Positions 35,193-43,689 of a DNA stretch of 64,000 bases are shown here, one piece after another (positions within the stretch are counted from its first letter, which is position 1; every line of letters begins with the position of its first letter). The notes beneath the pieces are model-generated. The model worked only from the letters and a program-made list of their open reading frames with translations, made no database searches and was not told the origin of the DNA. The DNA lies in the NCBI RefSeq assembly GCF_001643775.1, contig NZ_CP011402.1, positions 1,224,001-1,288,000 of the forward strand, read 5' to 3'. The stretch is from Denitrobacterium detoxificans. Its GTDB lineage: Bacteria; Actinomycetota; Coriobacteriia; Coriobacteriales; Eggerthellaceae. Made by a program: the position numbers and the translations under genes.

Positions 35193-36197
35193 ATGAAAAT
35201 CGGCGTCATCGGTGCAGGTTCCTGGGGTACTGCCATTGCCCAGATGCTTGGGAGCAATGGCCAGAACGTGAACATTTGGGCTCGCAGGCCCGAAGTCGTC
35301 TCTTCCATTAATTGCGATCACGTGAACCCACGTTATTTCAGCGATGTTGAGCTCTCGCACAACATCGTTGCTACCGTTGGGTATCGCGATTGCCTGTACA
35401 ACGCCGACGCCGTTGCCGTTGTCACGCCTTCGAAGCTGTTGCGTGGCGTAGCTCGTGCGCTTGCTCCCATTGCAAGCGATACGCTCCCCATCGTCATCTG
35501 CAGCAAGGGCGTGGAAGCCGAAAGCGGTTTGCTTCCCGTGCAGATCTTCGAGCAGGAGATGGGCAACCCTGATCGCTTTGCCGTGCTCTCGGGGCCCAAT
35601 CATGCCGAGGAAGTCATTCAGGGCATGCCGGCTGCTACGGTCATCGCATCCAAGTCGCCCGAAGTGGCCGCGTTCCTGCAGCAAGCGTTTGCGAGCGACC
35701 ATTTCCGCACCTACACGTGTTCCGACGTCGTGGGCGTTGAGATTTGCGCTGCCTGCAAGAACGTGATTGCGTTGGCGGTGGGCATGTCATTTGGCCTTGG
35801 ATACGGGGACAATACTGCTTCGCTGCTCATGACGCGCGGTCTGGCGGAGATGAGCCGTCTGGTGAATGCCCTTGGTGGTGAGGCCATCACGTGTATGGGC
35901 CTTGCCGGTACGGGCGACCTAATTGCCACGTGCACTTCCCAGCACTCGCGTAACCGCCGCTTCGGCGAGATGGTGGCGCGCGGTGGCACGCTCGAGGAGT
36001 TTACCAACGAAACGCACATGGTCGTTGAAGGTGCGTACGCATGCCAGACGCTCCTTCCGCTGGCGAAGAAGGCCGGTGTGGAAATGCCCATAACCGAAGC
36101 CGTACGCCAGGTAATTTGGGAAGGCGCCGACCCTCGTGTTGAGGGGTTGTCTCTGAGCGATCGTCCTCTCAAGCAAGAGTTCTACGGCTTGGGCTAG
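35193..36197 (+). CDS. gpsA: Glycerol-3-phosphate dehydrogenase [NAD(P)+]
   Basis: A 334-residue enzyme reducing dihydroxyacetone phosphate to sn-glycerol-3-phosphate for phospholipids. IGVIGAGSWGTAIAQML is the Rossmann motif; SGPNHAEEV and ACKNVIALAVG hold active-site residues, and AGTGDLIATC is conserved. I choose ATG 35193; an ATG at 35121 lies inside plsY. The plsY-gpsA pair is metabolically coherent. Confidence 0.94.
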   Translation: MKIGVIGAGSWGTAIAQMLGSNGQNVNIWARRPEVVSSINCDHVNPRYFSDVELSHNIVATVGYRDCLYNADAVAVVTPSKLLRGVARALAPIASDTLPIVICSKGVEAESGLLPVQIFEQEMGNPDRFAVLSGPNHAEEVIQGMPAATVIASKSPEVAAFLQQAFASDHFRTYTCSDVVGVEICAACKNVIALAVGMSFGLGYGDNTASLLMTRGLAEMSRLVNALGGEAITCMGLAGTGDLIATCTSQHSRNRRFGEMVARGGTLEEFTNETHMVVEGAYACQTLLPLAKKAGVEMPITEAVRQVIWEGADPRVEGLSLSDRPLKQEFYGLG

Positions 36198-36202
36198 CCT
36201 CC

Positions 36203-36670
36203 ATGCTCAGGCAAACGCATTTCGCATACAACACGCCCCTGGGGCATCTCACACTTTCGTCGAATGGCGAAGCCATAACCGGTCTTGCCTTTGGCGCGGT
36301 AGAGCTCGATGGGGAAGAGGCCCCCACCTTGCTTACGAACAGGGCGGCTAACGAGCTCCAGGAGTACTTTGCCGGCAAGCGCCAGGCGTTCACCGTACCT
36401 CTTAGCGTTTCCGGATCGGCATTCCAGGAATCCGTTTGGCATGCCATTGCGCGTATTCCATATGGGCAGACTAGATCGTATTCCGATATCGCCGCATCGG
36501 CGGGGAGTCCGGGCGCGTATCGCGCATGTGGCATGGCCGCGAATGCCAACCCCATACCCATTTTCATTCCGTGCCACCGCGTTATTGGCGCCAACGGGAA
36601 GCTCGTTGGATATGCGGGAGGCATGGATATCAAGGAATTCCTGCTCAATTTGGAAAGAGATTATGCCTAG
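36203..36670 (+). CDS. ogt: Methylated-DNA--[protein]-cysteine S-methyltransferase
   Basis: A 155-residue suicide repair protein that takes methyl groups from O6-methylguanine. IPCHRVIG near residue 119 carries the acceptor cysteine. FQESVWHAIARIPYGQTRSY is the helix-turn-helix and arginine-finger region. No Ada-type regulatory domain is present, so the Ogt form fits. Five bases after gpsA. Confidence 0.93.
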   Translation: MLRQTHFAYNTPLGHLTLSSNGEAITGLAFGAVELDGEEAPTLLTNRAANELQEYFAGKRQAFTVPLSVSGSAFQESVWHAIARIPYGQTRSYSDIAASAGSPGAYRACGMAANANPIPIFIPCHRVIGANGKLVGYAGGMDIKEFLLNLERDYA

Positions 36671-36735
36671 TTAATTCCTGGGGGTTACAATCGGGTGGCT
36701 TTGAGGAACTACTTGCTGTAATCGAAAGGTCTGGC

Positions 36736-37425
36736 ATGTTCGAAACGGTCCGCGTATCGCCTTCAATTTTGTCCTCCGATTTCATGAACCTTCAGTCAGA
36801 GATTGCTTCCATCGAGGCAGGTGGTGCGGATTGGGTTCATGTTGACGTCATGGATGGCCATTTCGTTCCGAATCTCACCATCGGTGTACCTGTTGCGCAG
36901 CAGCTCGCGCGCATTACGTCTATGCCGCTCGACGTGCATCTCATGATTTCGAATCCACTTGTCCAGCTTCCCTGGTTCCTTGCTTCGCAGCCGTATATGG
37001 TCACCATTCACTGGGAAGCGCTCGACCCCGCATGTCCGAATGACGAAGCCAGGAAGGCCGTCGAGCTCATTCACGAGGCTGGCTCGAAGGCCGCAATCGC
37101 GTTGAAGCCCGACACCGATGTTTCCGTTCTTGCCCAAACCATTGGTCTTTGGGATATGGTCCTGGTCATGAGCGTGTTCCCGGGCTTTTCCGGGCAGTCG
37201 TTCATCGAGGAAACGCCCAATCGCATCCGTCAGGTCGTTCAGCTTGCAAAGGAAGCGGGCGCATCTCCGCTCATCCAGGTGGATGGTGGCATCAATCCCA
37301 CCACGGCCGCTCTCGTTGGCGCAGCGGGTGCTGATGTCATGGTTGCTGGCAATGGCGTCTTTAAGGCGGCCGATCGCGCCGCCGCCATCGAATCTATTCG
37401 TCTTTCTGCTGGTAACGCACGTTAG
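36736..37425 (+). CDS. rpe: Ribulose-phosphate 3-epimerase
   Basis: A 229-residue TIM-barrel enzyme of the pentose phosphate pathway. VSPSILSSDF, WVHVDVMDGHFVPNLTIG and VQVDGGI-type IQVDGGINPTT hold the metal-binding His/Asp residues. I choose ATG 36736 with GAAAGG about 9 bases upstream; the frame is open from inside ogt but without family character there. Confidence 0.95.
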   Translation: MFETVRVSPSILSSDFMNLQSEIASIEAGGADWVHVDVMDGHFVPNLTIGVPVAQQLARITSMPLDVHLMISNPLVQLPWFLASQPYMVTIHWEALDPACPNDEARKAVELIHEAGSKAAIALKPDTDVSVLAQTIGLWDMVLVMSVFPGFSGQSFIEETPNRIRQVVQLAKEAGASPLIQVDGGINPTTAALVGAAGADVMVAGNGVFKAADRAAAIESIRLSAGNAR

Positions 37426-37434
37426 GAGCACGAA

Positions 37435-38637
37435 ATGGATCGCGTGTATTTCGACTGGGCGGCCACGACGCCGTTGTGCCAGGAAGCGCAGCAGGCAATG
37501 GAACCGTATATGCAGGCGGGCATGGGCAACATCGCCGTTGGAGCGAATGCGAACTCCCTTCATTCCGAAGGTCGTGCGGCGTTTGCCGCGCTCGAGCAAG
37601 CACGTGCTGACGTTGCCCGTTGCATTGACGCGCGTCCCGATGAAATCATCTTCATGAGTGGCGCTACCGAGTCCGATAACATGGCTCTTTTGGGGATATC
37701 GCATGTCGCCTTCGGGGAACTCAAAAAGAGCGGCCGTTCCAGCGTGAGAGGGCATGTTGTCGTATCGGCAATCGAGCACGATGCCGTTTTCAAGACGGCG
37801 CGTATGCTCGAACGCATAGGCGTTGACGTTTCGTACCTGCAGCCCGATGCCAACGGCTTTGTTGCGCCCGAGGATCTCAAGAAGGTTTTGCGGCCCGATA
37901 CCTTCCTCGTTTCCGTTATGCTCGCGAATAACGAAATCGGATCGATTCAGCCTATTGCCGAGCTTGCAAATGTGGCGCATGGGGCGGGCGCACTATTTCA
38001 TACCGATGCTACGCAGGCTTTGGCGAAGATGCCCGTCTCGGTGCGCGATTTGGGCGTGGATGCCATGAGCTTTTCCTCTCATAAAATTTGCGGCCCGAAG
38101 GGCGTAGGTGCACTTTTCCTGCGCCATGGCGTTTCGTGCGACCCTCTCATTTTGGGTGGCGGTCAGGAATCGGGCATGCGCAGTGGCACTCAGAATGTCG
38201 CTGGCGTGGTAGGCTTCGCCGCTGCAATGAAGAGGTTCTGCGGTGATTCCGATGCGATTGCCGCAGAGGCGGCAAGGCAGCGTGCGTTGCGTGATTCCCT
38301 GTACGAAGGACTTTTGAAGTATCCCCAGGTAGTCAAGACGGTTGATTGCAACGAGGGCGATGCAAACTATCTACCCAACATCGTTAACGTCTGCGTGCGT
38401 GGTTTGGAAAGCGAAACGCTCATTCTTCGTTTCGATAGGGAAGGCGTTTCCCTTTCGGGTGGTTCGGCGTGCAGCTCGCATTCCCTCGAGCCCAGTCGCG
38501 TCCTGAAGACCATTGGCATCGAGCGAGATCTTGCCCTTTGCAGCCTTCGTTTCAGCTTTGGCGCATTTACGACCGCCCAGGATGTGCAATATGTCCTCCA
38601 GACGTTTGATCGCGTGGTGAATTGGAATAAGCGCTAA
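37435..38637 (+). CDS. Cysteine desulfurase (NifS/IscS family)
   Basis: A 400-residue PLP enzyme releasing sulfur from cysteine for Fe-S clusters or tRNA thiolation. HTDATQALAK precedes the PLP-lysine motif SFSSHKICGPKGVG; GGSACSSHSLEPS carries the mobile catalytic cysteine. YFDWAATTPL is the usual N-terminus. No iscU, sufU or mnmA lies beside it, so its sulfur acceptor is not indicated. It starts 9 bases after rpe. Confidence 0.92.
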   Translation: MDRVYFDWAATTPLCQEAQQAMEPYMQAGMGNIAVGANANSLHSEGRAAFAALEQARADVARCIDARPDEIIFMSGATESDNMALLGISHVAFGELKKSGRSSVRGHVVVSAIEHDAVFKTARMLERIGVDVSYLQPDANGFVAPEDLKKVLRPDTFLVSVMLANNEIGSIQPIAELANVAHGAGALFHTDATQALAKMPVSVRDLGVDAMSFSSHKICGPKGVGALFLRHGVSCDPLILGGGQESGMRSGTQNVAGVVGFAAAMKRFCGDSDAIAAEAARQRALRDSLYEGLLKYPQVVKTVDCNEGDANYLPNIVNVCVRGLESETLILRFDREGVSLSGGSACSSHSLEPSRVLKTIGIERDLALCSLRFSFGAFTTAQDVQYVLQTFDRVVNWNKR

Positions 38638-38667
38638 AATGGTACGTGCATTTTAGGGGTTGATCCA

Positions 38668-39567
38668 ATGGTCAATAGCACGAAGAGTTCTACCAACGGC
38701 GCCCATGATTTGGCGCCCGTTCATGCCGAGACGCTAAGCGTGCCCGGTACTGGTTCCTTTACGGTTGGCGACATCGAGCGCGCCCTGCTTTCGCTCTTTC
38801 CGAAAAACCAGGCGGAATCCTGGGACAAGATGGGCCTGCTTGTGGGAGACCCTTCCGTTCGGGTAACGAATGTGGGCATTGCTCTCGACCCCACGCTTTC
38901 CGCGGTACGCCAGGCTCATCGTATGGGGTGCCAGCTTCTGCTTACGCATCATCCCGTGTTCATCGAGGCCCCCGAATCGTTCACGCCCGCTTCTCAGAGC
39001 GTTGTTTCGCCTGGTTCCGTGGTGTTCGAAGCTGCCAGGTTGGGCGTTGCCCTCATGAACTTCCATACCGCGCTCGACGTTAATCCGCGCGTGCCCCAGC
39101 TGATTTCTTCAATGCTTGGGCTTTCGTTCCAGGGCATCGTCGATGTCGTCTACCCCGAATCTCAGCGGGGATATGGCCATCTTTGCTATCCCAATGAGGA
39201 ATCGATTACGCTGCGCACCCTTGCTGCGCGCTGCGTTTCCGTGTTTGGACGTATCCCGCGCGTGTGGGGTGATTTCGATATGCGCGTCCAGAGCGTCGTT
39301 ACGTGTACGGGCTCGCAGGGAGATTTGGCCCAGATATGTGTTGAACGGGGCCATGATGTGCTAATTTGCGGCGAGATACGCTATCATGACGCTCTTCCCG
39401 CAGCAGAGGCGGGATTGGGAATCATCGAGCTTGGGCATGATGTCAGCGAATTGCCGCTGTGTCTCGTGCTCGCCGATGCGCTAGAGGAAATTGGCATGGC
39501 TCGTACGGCTATGCATATCATCGACCAGAACTGCAATTGGCTAACACCCGAAGCGGTGAGAAAGTAG
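38668..39567 (+). CDS. Nif3-like dinuclear metal-centre protein (DUF34/YqfO-YbgI family)
   Basis: A 299-residue protein of the Nif3-like family, hexameric rings with a two-metal site and no settled biochemical role. The first ~30 residues are a low-complexity lead. AESWDKMGLLVGD is the usual N-terminal motif; LLTHHPVF near residue 93 carries metal-binding histidines, and CGEIRYHDALPAAEAGLGIIELGH near the C-terminus holds the rest (short form: GLGIIELGH). It heads the trio with the zinc-ribbon and RNase H-like genes, also found in Mycobacterium. Confidence 0.9.
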   Translation: MVNSTKSSTNGAHDLAPVHAETLSVPGTGSFTVGDIERALLSLFPKNQAESWDKMGLLVGDPSVRVTNVGIALDPTLSAVRQAHRMGCQLLLTHHPVFIEAPESFTPASQSVVSPGSVVFEAARLGVALMNFHTALDVNPRVPQLISSMLGLSFQGIVDVVYPESQRGYGHLCYPNEESITLRTLAARCVSVFGRIPRVWGDFDMRVQSVVTCTGSQGDLAQICVERGHDVLICGEIRYHDALPAAEAGLGIIELGHDVSELPLCLVLADALEEIGMARTAMHIIDQNCNWLTPEAVRK

Positions 39568-39572
39568 GAAGC

Positions 39573-40292
39573 ATGCAGGCTACAGCTGAACAGATTCAAG
39601 CCCTCGAATCCCTGCAGGACATCGATCGCCGCCGGCTGCGTGCCCGTATGGAGGTCGAGTCTCTTCCTCATGGGAAGAAGATCGCCGAAATCCGCCACAA
39701 GCGTGCTCAGGCCGACGCCAAGCGTGCGCAGGTGGAAGCCATTCTGGCCAAGGCCGAAGAGCAGATGAATCGCTATTCCGAAGAGGACGAGCAGCTCGAG
39801 GGCAAGCAGCGCGAAACGCAGGCGAAGATCAACGAGGTGCAGGGCGATTACCGTAGCGTTACGTCCCTCACGCGTGATCTCGACGGGATGCGCAAGCGCC
39901 GCGAGACGCTCGAGTTCGAAATGGGCAAGCTTGACAAGAAGATCGAGGAAATCCGCTCGGTTGCCGAGCAGGCTGGCAAGGTCGTAGCTACGCTCTCCTC
40001 GCAGGAAACCAAGCTTACTGAGCAGTTCCGCACCGAGACCGCTCGTCTTCAGAACGAGATCGCACAGGCCGACTCCGAGCGCGCCTCCCAGGTAAAGCTC
40101 GTGCACGAGCCGCTGCTTTCCACGTACGAAGCTGCGCTCGAGCGTTGTGGCGGCGTTGCCATCGCAAAGCTCGACGACACGCGCTGCTCTGCCTGTCGCA
40201 ACGTCATCGAGGCGAATAGGCTTCTGCAGATCAAGCGTGAAGCCCCCATTTCGCAGTGTCCCCATTGCCGTCGCCTGCTGCTCATCGACTAG
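39573..40292 (+). CDS. Coiled-coil zinc-ribbon protein (C4-type, DUF164 family)
   Basis: A 239-residue protein: a long antiparallel coiled coil (residues ~15-185, rich in Glu, Lys, Arg and Gln heptads) followed by a C-terminal ribbon with two CxxC pairs (CSACRN and CPHCRR). The family is thought to bind nucleic acid but its function is unsettled. I choose ATG 39573 with GTAGGAAGC upstream; the frame opens earlier inside the Nif3-like gene. Its stop overlaps the GTG of the RNase H-like gene by one base. Confidence 0.9.
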   Translation: MQATAEQIQALESLQDIDRRRLRARMEVESLPHGKKIAEIRHKRAQADAKRAQVEAILAKAEEQMNRYSEEDEQLEGKQRETQAKINEVQGDYRSVTSLTRDLDGMRKRRETLEFEMGKLDKKIEEIRSVAEQAGKVVATLSSQETKLTEQFRTETARLQNEIAQADSERASQVKLVHEPLLSTYEAALERCGGVAIAKLDDTRCSACRNVIEANRLLQIKREAPISQCPHCRRLLLID

Positions 40293-41161
40293 TGTCTACG
40301 GGCGTTCTCTACATAGACGGCGCCTCTCACGGCAATCCGGGCCCTTCTGCGTGCGCTTTCGCCTTGCTATCTGAATCGGGTGGGGAAGTGTCGCATGGTG
40401 CCTGGTACCTGGGCGATGCCACGAACAACATTGCGGCTTACATGGCGCTCATTTGGGGCATGCAGAATGCCCTGGCAAGCGGGTTTACCGCCGTTGATGT
40501 GCGCTGTGATAGCCAGCTCGTGGCCCTGCAGATGGGCGGCGCGCTGAAGGTGAAGACGGCCGATCTAGTTCCCCTGTATCGCAAGGCGTCCGATTTGGCT
40601 GGACGCTTCGAATCGTTTTCGATTACGCGCATTCGCCGCGCCGAAAATCACGCCCTGAACGAATTGGCGTGCGAGGCTCTTGACGAGCGCTCGCATAGTG
40701 GATCCTATGCGGTGCCTCTCGACGCTGGTCAGGATACGCTCTTCCAGGTACGTGACGAGGCGGAGTCTCCAATTGAGTCTGTTTTCAGCCCCGATGCGTC
40801 GTTCCTGTACAAGGGTGGCTATTACGAGCTCACCATCAAGAGTCGCTTCGAGCAGATCACTCCTACCGGTGACCCCGTTACGTGGAGCGTGGAAGCGCGC
40901 GTGTCCTCGGAAGAGCTTGACGCGCAAGGTCGCGTCATCTCGTTGGGGACCATGCAGCAGATGCTCGCCGATGTTATCGATGGCCTTGATGGCGCCGATC
41001 TTTCCCGGCAAGAGCCTTTCGATGCTCTGCCCGCTACCATGGAGCACCTGGCGCGCGTTATTTTCTGGCGTTTGGATCCTGCCTTGCCTCCGCGCGTTCA
41101 GCTTGATGAGGTCGGTATATGGTCTTCGGCTATAGGAGCTAAAATCGTGTATCGCCCGTAG
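40292..41161 (+). CDS. Fusion of a degenerate RNase HI-like domain and a degenerate QueD/PTPS-like domain
   Basis: A 289-residue protein. Residues 4-131 follow the type-1 RNase HI fold (YIDGASHGNPGPSA, TNN motif, RCDSQLV). Asp9 and Asp73 remain, but the catalytic Glu is Ala49 (NNIAAYMAL, where active homologues have AEY) and the last Asp is Asn123 (HALNELA, where homologues have ADxLA). Residues ~178-289 align by eye with the QueD/PTPS T-fold (YYELTIKSRFE, GRVISLGTMQQML, GLDGADLS, PATMEHLARVIFWRL), yet both zinc-histidine motifs are gone (TPTGDPVTW replaces the HGH region). GTG 40292 overlaps the zinc-ribbon stop. In Mycobacterium tuberculosis the same slot (Rv2228c) is an RNase HI fused to a phosphatase. 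Probably non-catalytic; function unknown. Confidence 0.8.
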   Translation: MSTGVLYIDGASHGNPGPSACAFALLSESGGEVSHGAWYLGDATNNIAAYMALIWGMQNALASGFTAVDVRCDSQLVALQMGGALKVKTADLVPLYRKASDLAGRFESFSITRIRRAENHALNELACEALDERSHSGSYAVPLDAGQDTLFQVRDEAESPIESVFSPDASFLYKGGYYELTIKSRFEQITPTGDPVTWSVEARVSSEELDAQGRVISLGTMQQMLADVIDGLDGADLSRQEPFDALPATMEHLARVIFWRLDPALPPRVQLDEVGIWSSAIGAKIVYRP

Positions 41162-41186
41162 AGGGCAATGTCTATACTACCCAGGT

Positions 41187-41882
41187 ATGGTTAGGAAAGA
41201 CACATTCTCAAGCGCGCTCAAGGCGGCTATTCCCGTTATGGCTGGCTACGTCGGTATCGGCGTCCCGTGCGGAATCATGGAAAGCTCGGTTGGGCTCAAT
41301 GCGCTCATGGCATTCGCCGTGAGCATGACGTTCTATTCTGGTGCCGGCCAGTTCATGGTGTCCAGCATGTGGCTTGCGGGAAATCCCGTTTCCGCAATCG
41401 TAGCGTCGGTCTCGTTCGTAAATACGCGCCAGATGCTGTATTCCACTGCGTTCGCGCCGTATTTTGCCGGCGTAAAGAAGTGGCTTACCTTCCTGTTTTC
41501 CGCCACGGTCACCGACGAGAGCTTTGGCGTGAACATGGGTTTGTTCAGGCAGGGTGGCTGGCGTCCGGCGCAGGCTACGCTCGTTAACTTGCTGTGCATG
41601 ACCACCTGGGCGCTTTCCAATTCCGTGGGTGTGCTTATAGGAGACGCCCTCTCCATACCCACTGCCATTGCCTCCTTTGCCATGACCTCGATCTTCATCT
41701 GCCTGCTCGTTACGCAGAAGTTCGATCGAACCAATATCGTCGTGGTCGTCGCATCCTTTGTGGGCGTGTTTCTGTTCAAGCTCATTGGCCTTTCGGGGGC
41801 TGCCATCTTGCTTGGCGCCTGCCTAGGCGTTGCCTGCGGAATGCTCTTCCGCCGAATTGGAGGTCATCGTGAGCTGGTCTGA
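41187..41882 (+). CDS. azlC: Branched-chain amino acid exporter, large subunit (AzlC family)
   Basis: A 231-residue membrane protein of the AzlC/LIV-E family, the large half of a two-protein amino-acid exporter. The conserved GYVGIGVPCGI and SGAGQFMVSSMW segments and the VNTRQMLYS motif are present, with five to seven hydrophobic helices. It overlaps azlD by 14 bases, consistent with a heteromeric pump. Confidence 0.9.
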   Translation: MVRKDTFSSALKAAIPVMAGYVGIGVPCGIMESSVGLNALMAFAVSMTFYSGAGQFMVSSMWLAGNPVSAIVASVSFVNTRQMLYSTAFAPYFAGVKKWLTFLFSATVTDESFGVNMGLFRQGGWRPAQATLVNLLCMTTWALSNSVGVLIGDALSIPTAIASFAMTSIFICLLVTQKFDRTNIVVVVASFVGVFLFKLIGLSGAAILLGACLGVACGMLFRRIGGHRELV

Positions 41883-42192
41883 GTTTCTGCTCATCTATGG
41901 ATTGTGCCTGGTGGCTATCGTGCTCTGCCGCTGCGTACCCATATTTGCTCTGAAGGGGCGCGATTTGCCGCGTAACGTGCAGACGGCGCTCTTCCTTATC
42001 CCGCCTGCTGCGTTTGCCGCGCTCGTCGCGAACGACCTGCTTTCGCCCACAATGTTCGACGCGGGAGTGTGGCAGGGTGTCATGCCCCTGCTGAGCGCTG
42101 CCGTTGTCGTGGTTGTTGCGTGGAAAACCCGCTCGTTGATTTGGTGTGCCCTCGCTGGCGTTGCGGTATATGCGATACTAACCCTGCTGTAA
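41869..42192 (+). CDS. azlD: Branched-chain amino acid exporter, small subunit (AzlD family)
   Basis: A 107-residue protein with four hydrophobic helices, the partner of AzlC. LCRCVPIFALKGRDLPRNVQTAL is the family's loop (short: CVPIFALKGRDLP). I choose GTG 41869 with GGAGG 5-6 bases upstream; an in-frame ATG at 41830 would lie deeper inside azlC. No clear terminator follows before the rplS promoter. Confidence 0.9.
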   Translation: MSWSEFLLIYGLCLVAIVLCRCVPIFALKGRDLPRNVQTALFLIPPAAFAALVANDLLSPTMFDAGVWQGVMPLLSAAVVVVVAWKTRSLIWCALAGVAVYAILTLL

Positions 42193-42290
42193 GCAGCGTG
42201 CATGGTGCCGCTAGTTCTAAACCGTTGGGGCGGTCGAAGCTTTGGGGGATAAGTCCAGCTCCCAAAACCTTCATAACCAGGAACTGCTTC

Positions 42291-42319
42291 TTGCAGAACC
42301 AAGGTTAGGGCGTTATACT
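42291..42319 (+). promoter_or_regulatory. Promoter of rplS
   Basis: TTGCAG at 42291-42296, a 17-base spacer, and TATACT at 42314-42319. The transcript would have a leader of about 55 bases before the rplS ATG. Confidence 0.7.
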
Positions 42320-42381
42320 TTTCAATCGCGTCTTTACCGGACATTCAGTTTTGAATTGCAAAAATAGAAGGACAACGAACA

Positions 42382-42726
42382 ATGGATATCATTCGCGCTA
42401 TTGAACAGCAGCAAATCAAGCAGGACATTCCTGAGTTTCATGTGGGCGATACCGTAAAGGTGCACTATCGTATTACCGAGGGTAACCGCGAGCGTATCCA
42501 GGTTTTCCAGGGCGACGTCATCCGTCGTCATGGCGCTAGCAACCGCGAGACCTTCACGGTTCGTAAGATCAGCTTCTCCATTGGCGTTGAGCGTACCTTC
42601 CCCGTGCATTCCCCCAAGATCGACAAGATCGAGGTTGTCCGTCACGGTGATGTTCGTCGCGCCAAGCTCTACTACCTGCGTGACAAGGTTGGCAAAGCTG
42701 CCAAGATCAAGGAAAAGGCATTCTAG
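42382..42726 (+). CDS. rplS: 50S ribosomal protein L19
   Basis: A 114-residue ribosomal protein at the 30S-50S interface. [26 protein letters not shown] is the conserved core (short: [18 protein letters not shown]), followed by [16 protein letters not shown] and [18 protein letters not shown] lies upstream of the ATG. It has its own promoter and a downstream terminator; rnhB follows as in many bacteria. Confidence 0.96.
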   Translation: MDIIRAIEQQQIKQDIPEFHVGDTVKVHYRITEGNRERIQVFQGDVIRRHGASNRETFTVRKISFSIGVERTFPVHSPKIDKIEVVRHGDVRRAKLYYLRDKVGKAAKIKEKAF

Positions 42727-42751
42727 GCTTAACACGCCATTGGGATGTTCG

Positions 42752-42778
42752 GGGGCCTGCTTGCAGGCCCCTTCTTTT
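42752..42778 (+). terminator. Intrinsic terminator after rplS
   Basis: GGGGCCTG (42752-42759) pairs with CAGGCCCC (42764-42771) around a 4-base loop, followed by TTCTTTT. It lies 18 bases before the rnhB ATG, so rnhB expression depends on read-through or its own promoter. Confidence 0.75.
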
Positions 42779-42795
42779 ATGCAAGGGGAACGTTG

Positions 42796-43584
42796 ATGAA
42801 GCAGAATTTCCATACCGCACAGGATATCGTCGATCGTCTACGCGTAGCAGACGAAGCCGAACTGTCTACGCTCGAGCGCTCGCTTGCTGCCGATACGCGC
42901 AAGACCGTTCAACGGGCACTTGCCAGCGCGCGTCGTCGCATCGAGGCGGAACGAGTCGAACGGGAGCGCGTGGAGGGCATGTATTCCTTCCAAGACGAGC
43001 TTGCGTCTGGAAAGCTGCTCGTGGGCCTGGACGAAGTTGGTCGCGGCCCGCTTGCGGGTCCCCTTACCGTTGGCGCGGTGGTTCTGCCGAAGGAGCCCGT
43101 CATCTATGGGCTGAATGATTCGAAGCAGCTTACCCCTCAGCGAAGGGAAGAGCTCGCAGCACAAATCAAGGAGCAGGCGCTTGCCTGGTCCATTCAATAC
43201 ATTCAGCCGCGCGATATAGATGAAAACGGCATGACGGCTTCGTTGCGTGCGGCTTTTTCCGCGGCTATTCGCGACATCGAGGACAAGGGCGTAGACGTTC
43301 AAGTCGTTTTGCTTGACGGCAATGCGCTTCATCTCGATAGCCGCGAAATCAACGTCGTAAAGGGCGATGCTCGCTGTGCGAGCATTTCGGCTGCCTCCAT
43401 CATTGCCAAGGTGGAACGTGATGCGCTTATGGTTCAGTATGCTAATGAGTATTCTGAATATGGTTTCGATGGCAACAAGGGCTATGGTTCCGCCGCTCAT
43501 ATTGAAGCCATCAAGCAATATGGGCTTTCGCCCATTCATCGTGCTTCGTTCTGCACTGCGTTCGTTCAGGATAAGCTCTTCTAG
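42796..43584 (+). CDS. rnhB: Ribonuclease HII
   Basis: A 262-residue enzyme that cuts RNA in RNA:DNA hybrids, including single ribonucleotides in DNA. GLDEVGRGPLAGPLTVGAVVL holds the first catalytic Asp-Glu pair; LDGNAL and SAASIIAKVERD follow. About 75 N-terminal residues form a charged helical extension that is longer than in E. coli. I choose ATG 42796, with AGGGGAAC upstream. Confidence 0.94.
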   Translation: MKQNFHTAQDIVDRLRVADEAELSTLERSLAADTRKTVQRALASARRRIEAERVERERVEGMYSFQDELASGKLLVGLDEVGRGPLAGPLTVGAVVLPKEPVIYGLNDSKQLTPQRREELAAQIKEQALAWSIQYIQPRDIDENGMTASLRAAFSAAIRDIEDKGVDVQVVLLDGNALHLDSREINVVKGDARCASISAASIIAKVERDALMVQYANEYSEYGFDGNKGYGSAAHIEAIKQYGLSPIHRASFCTAFVQDKLF

Positions 43585-43663
43585 TCTTGCAAGCTTTGCG
43601 CGACGCTTTGGCGACGATTCTGCGATGAATAACGTATCGCTTCGTTAGAGCGTACACGTACCT

Positions 43664-43688
43664 TGGACCCCATGTAGAAAGGGGTCCA
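43664..43688 (+). promoter_or_regulatory. Hairpin covering the ribosome-binding site of the YraN-family gene
   Basis: TGGACCCC (43664-43671) pairs with GGGGTCCA (43681-43688) across a 9-base loop. The Shine-Dalgarno-like AAAGGGG is partly inside the 3' arm and the ATG follows two bases after the stem, so the structure could restrict translation. Confidence 0.5.
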
Positions 43689-43689
43689 T

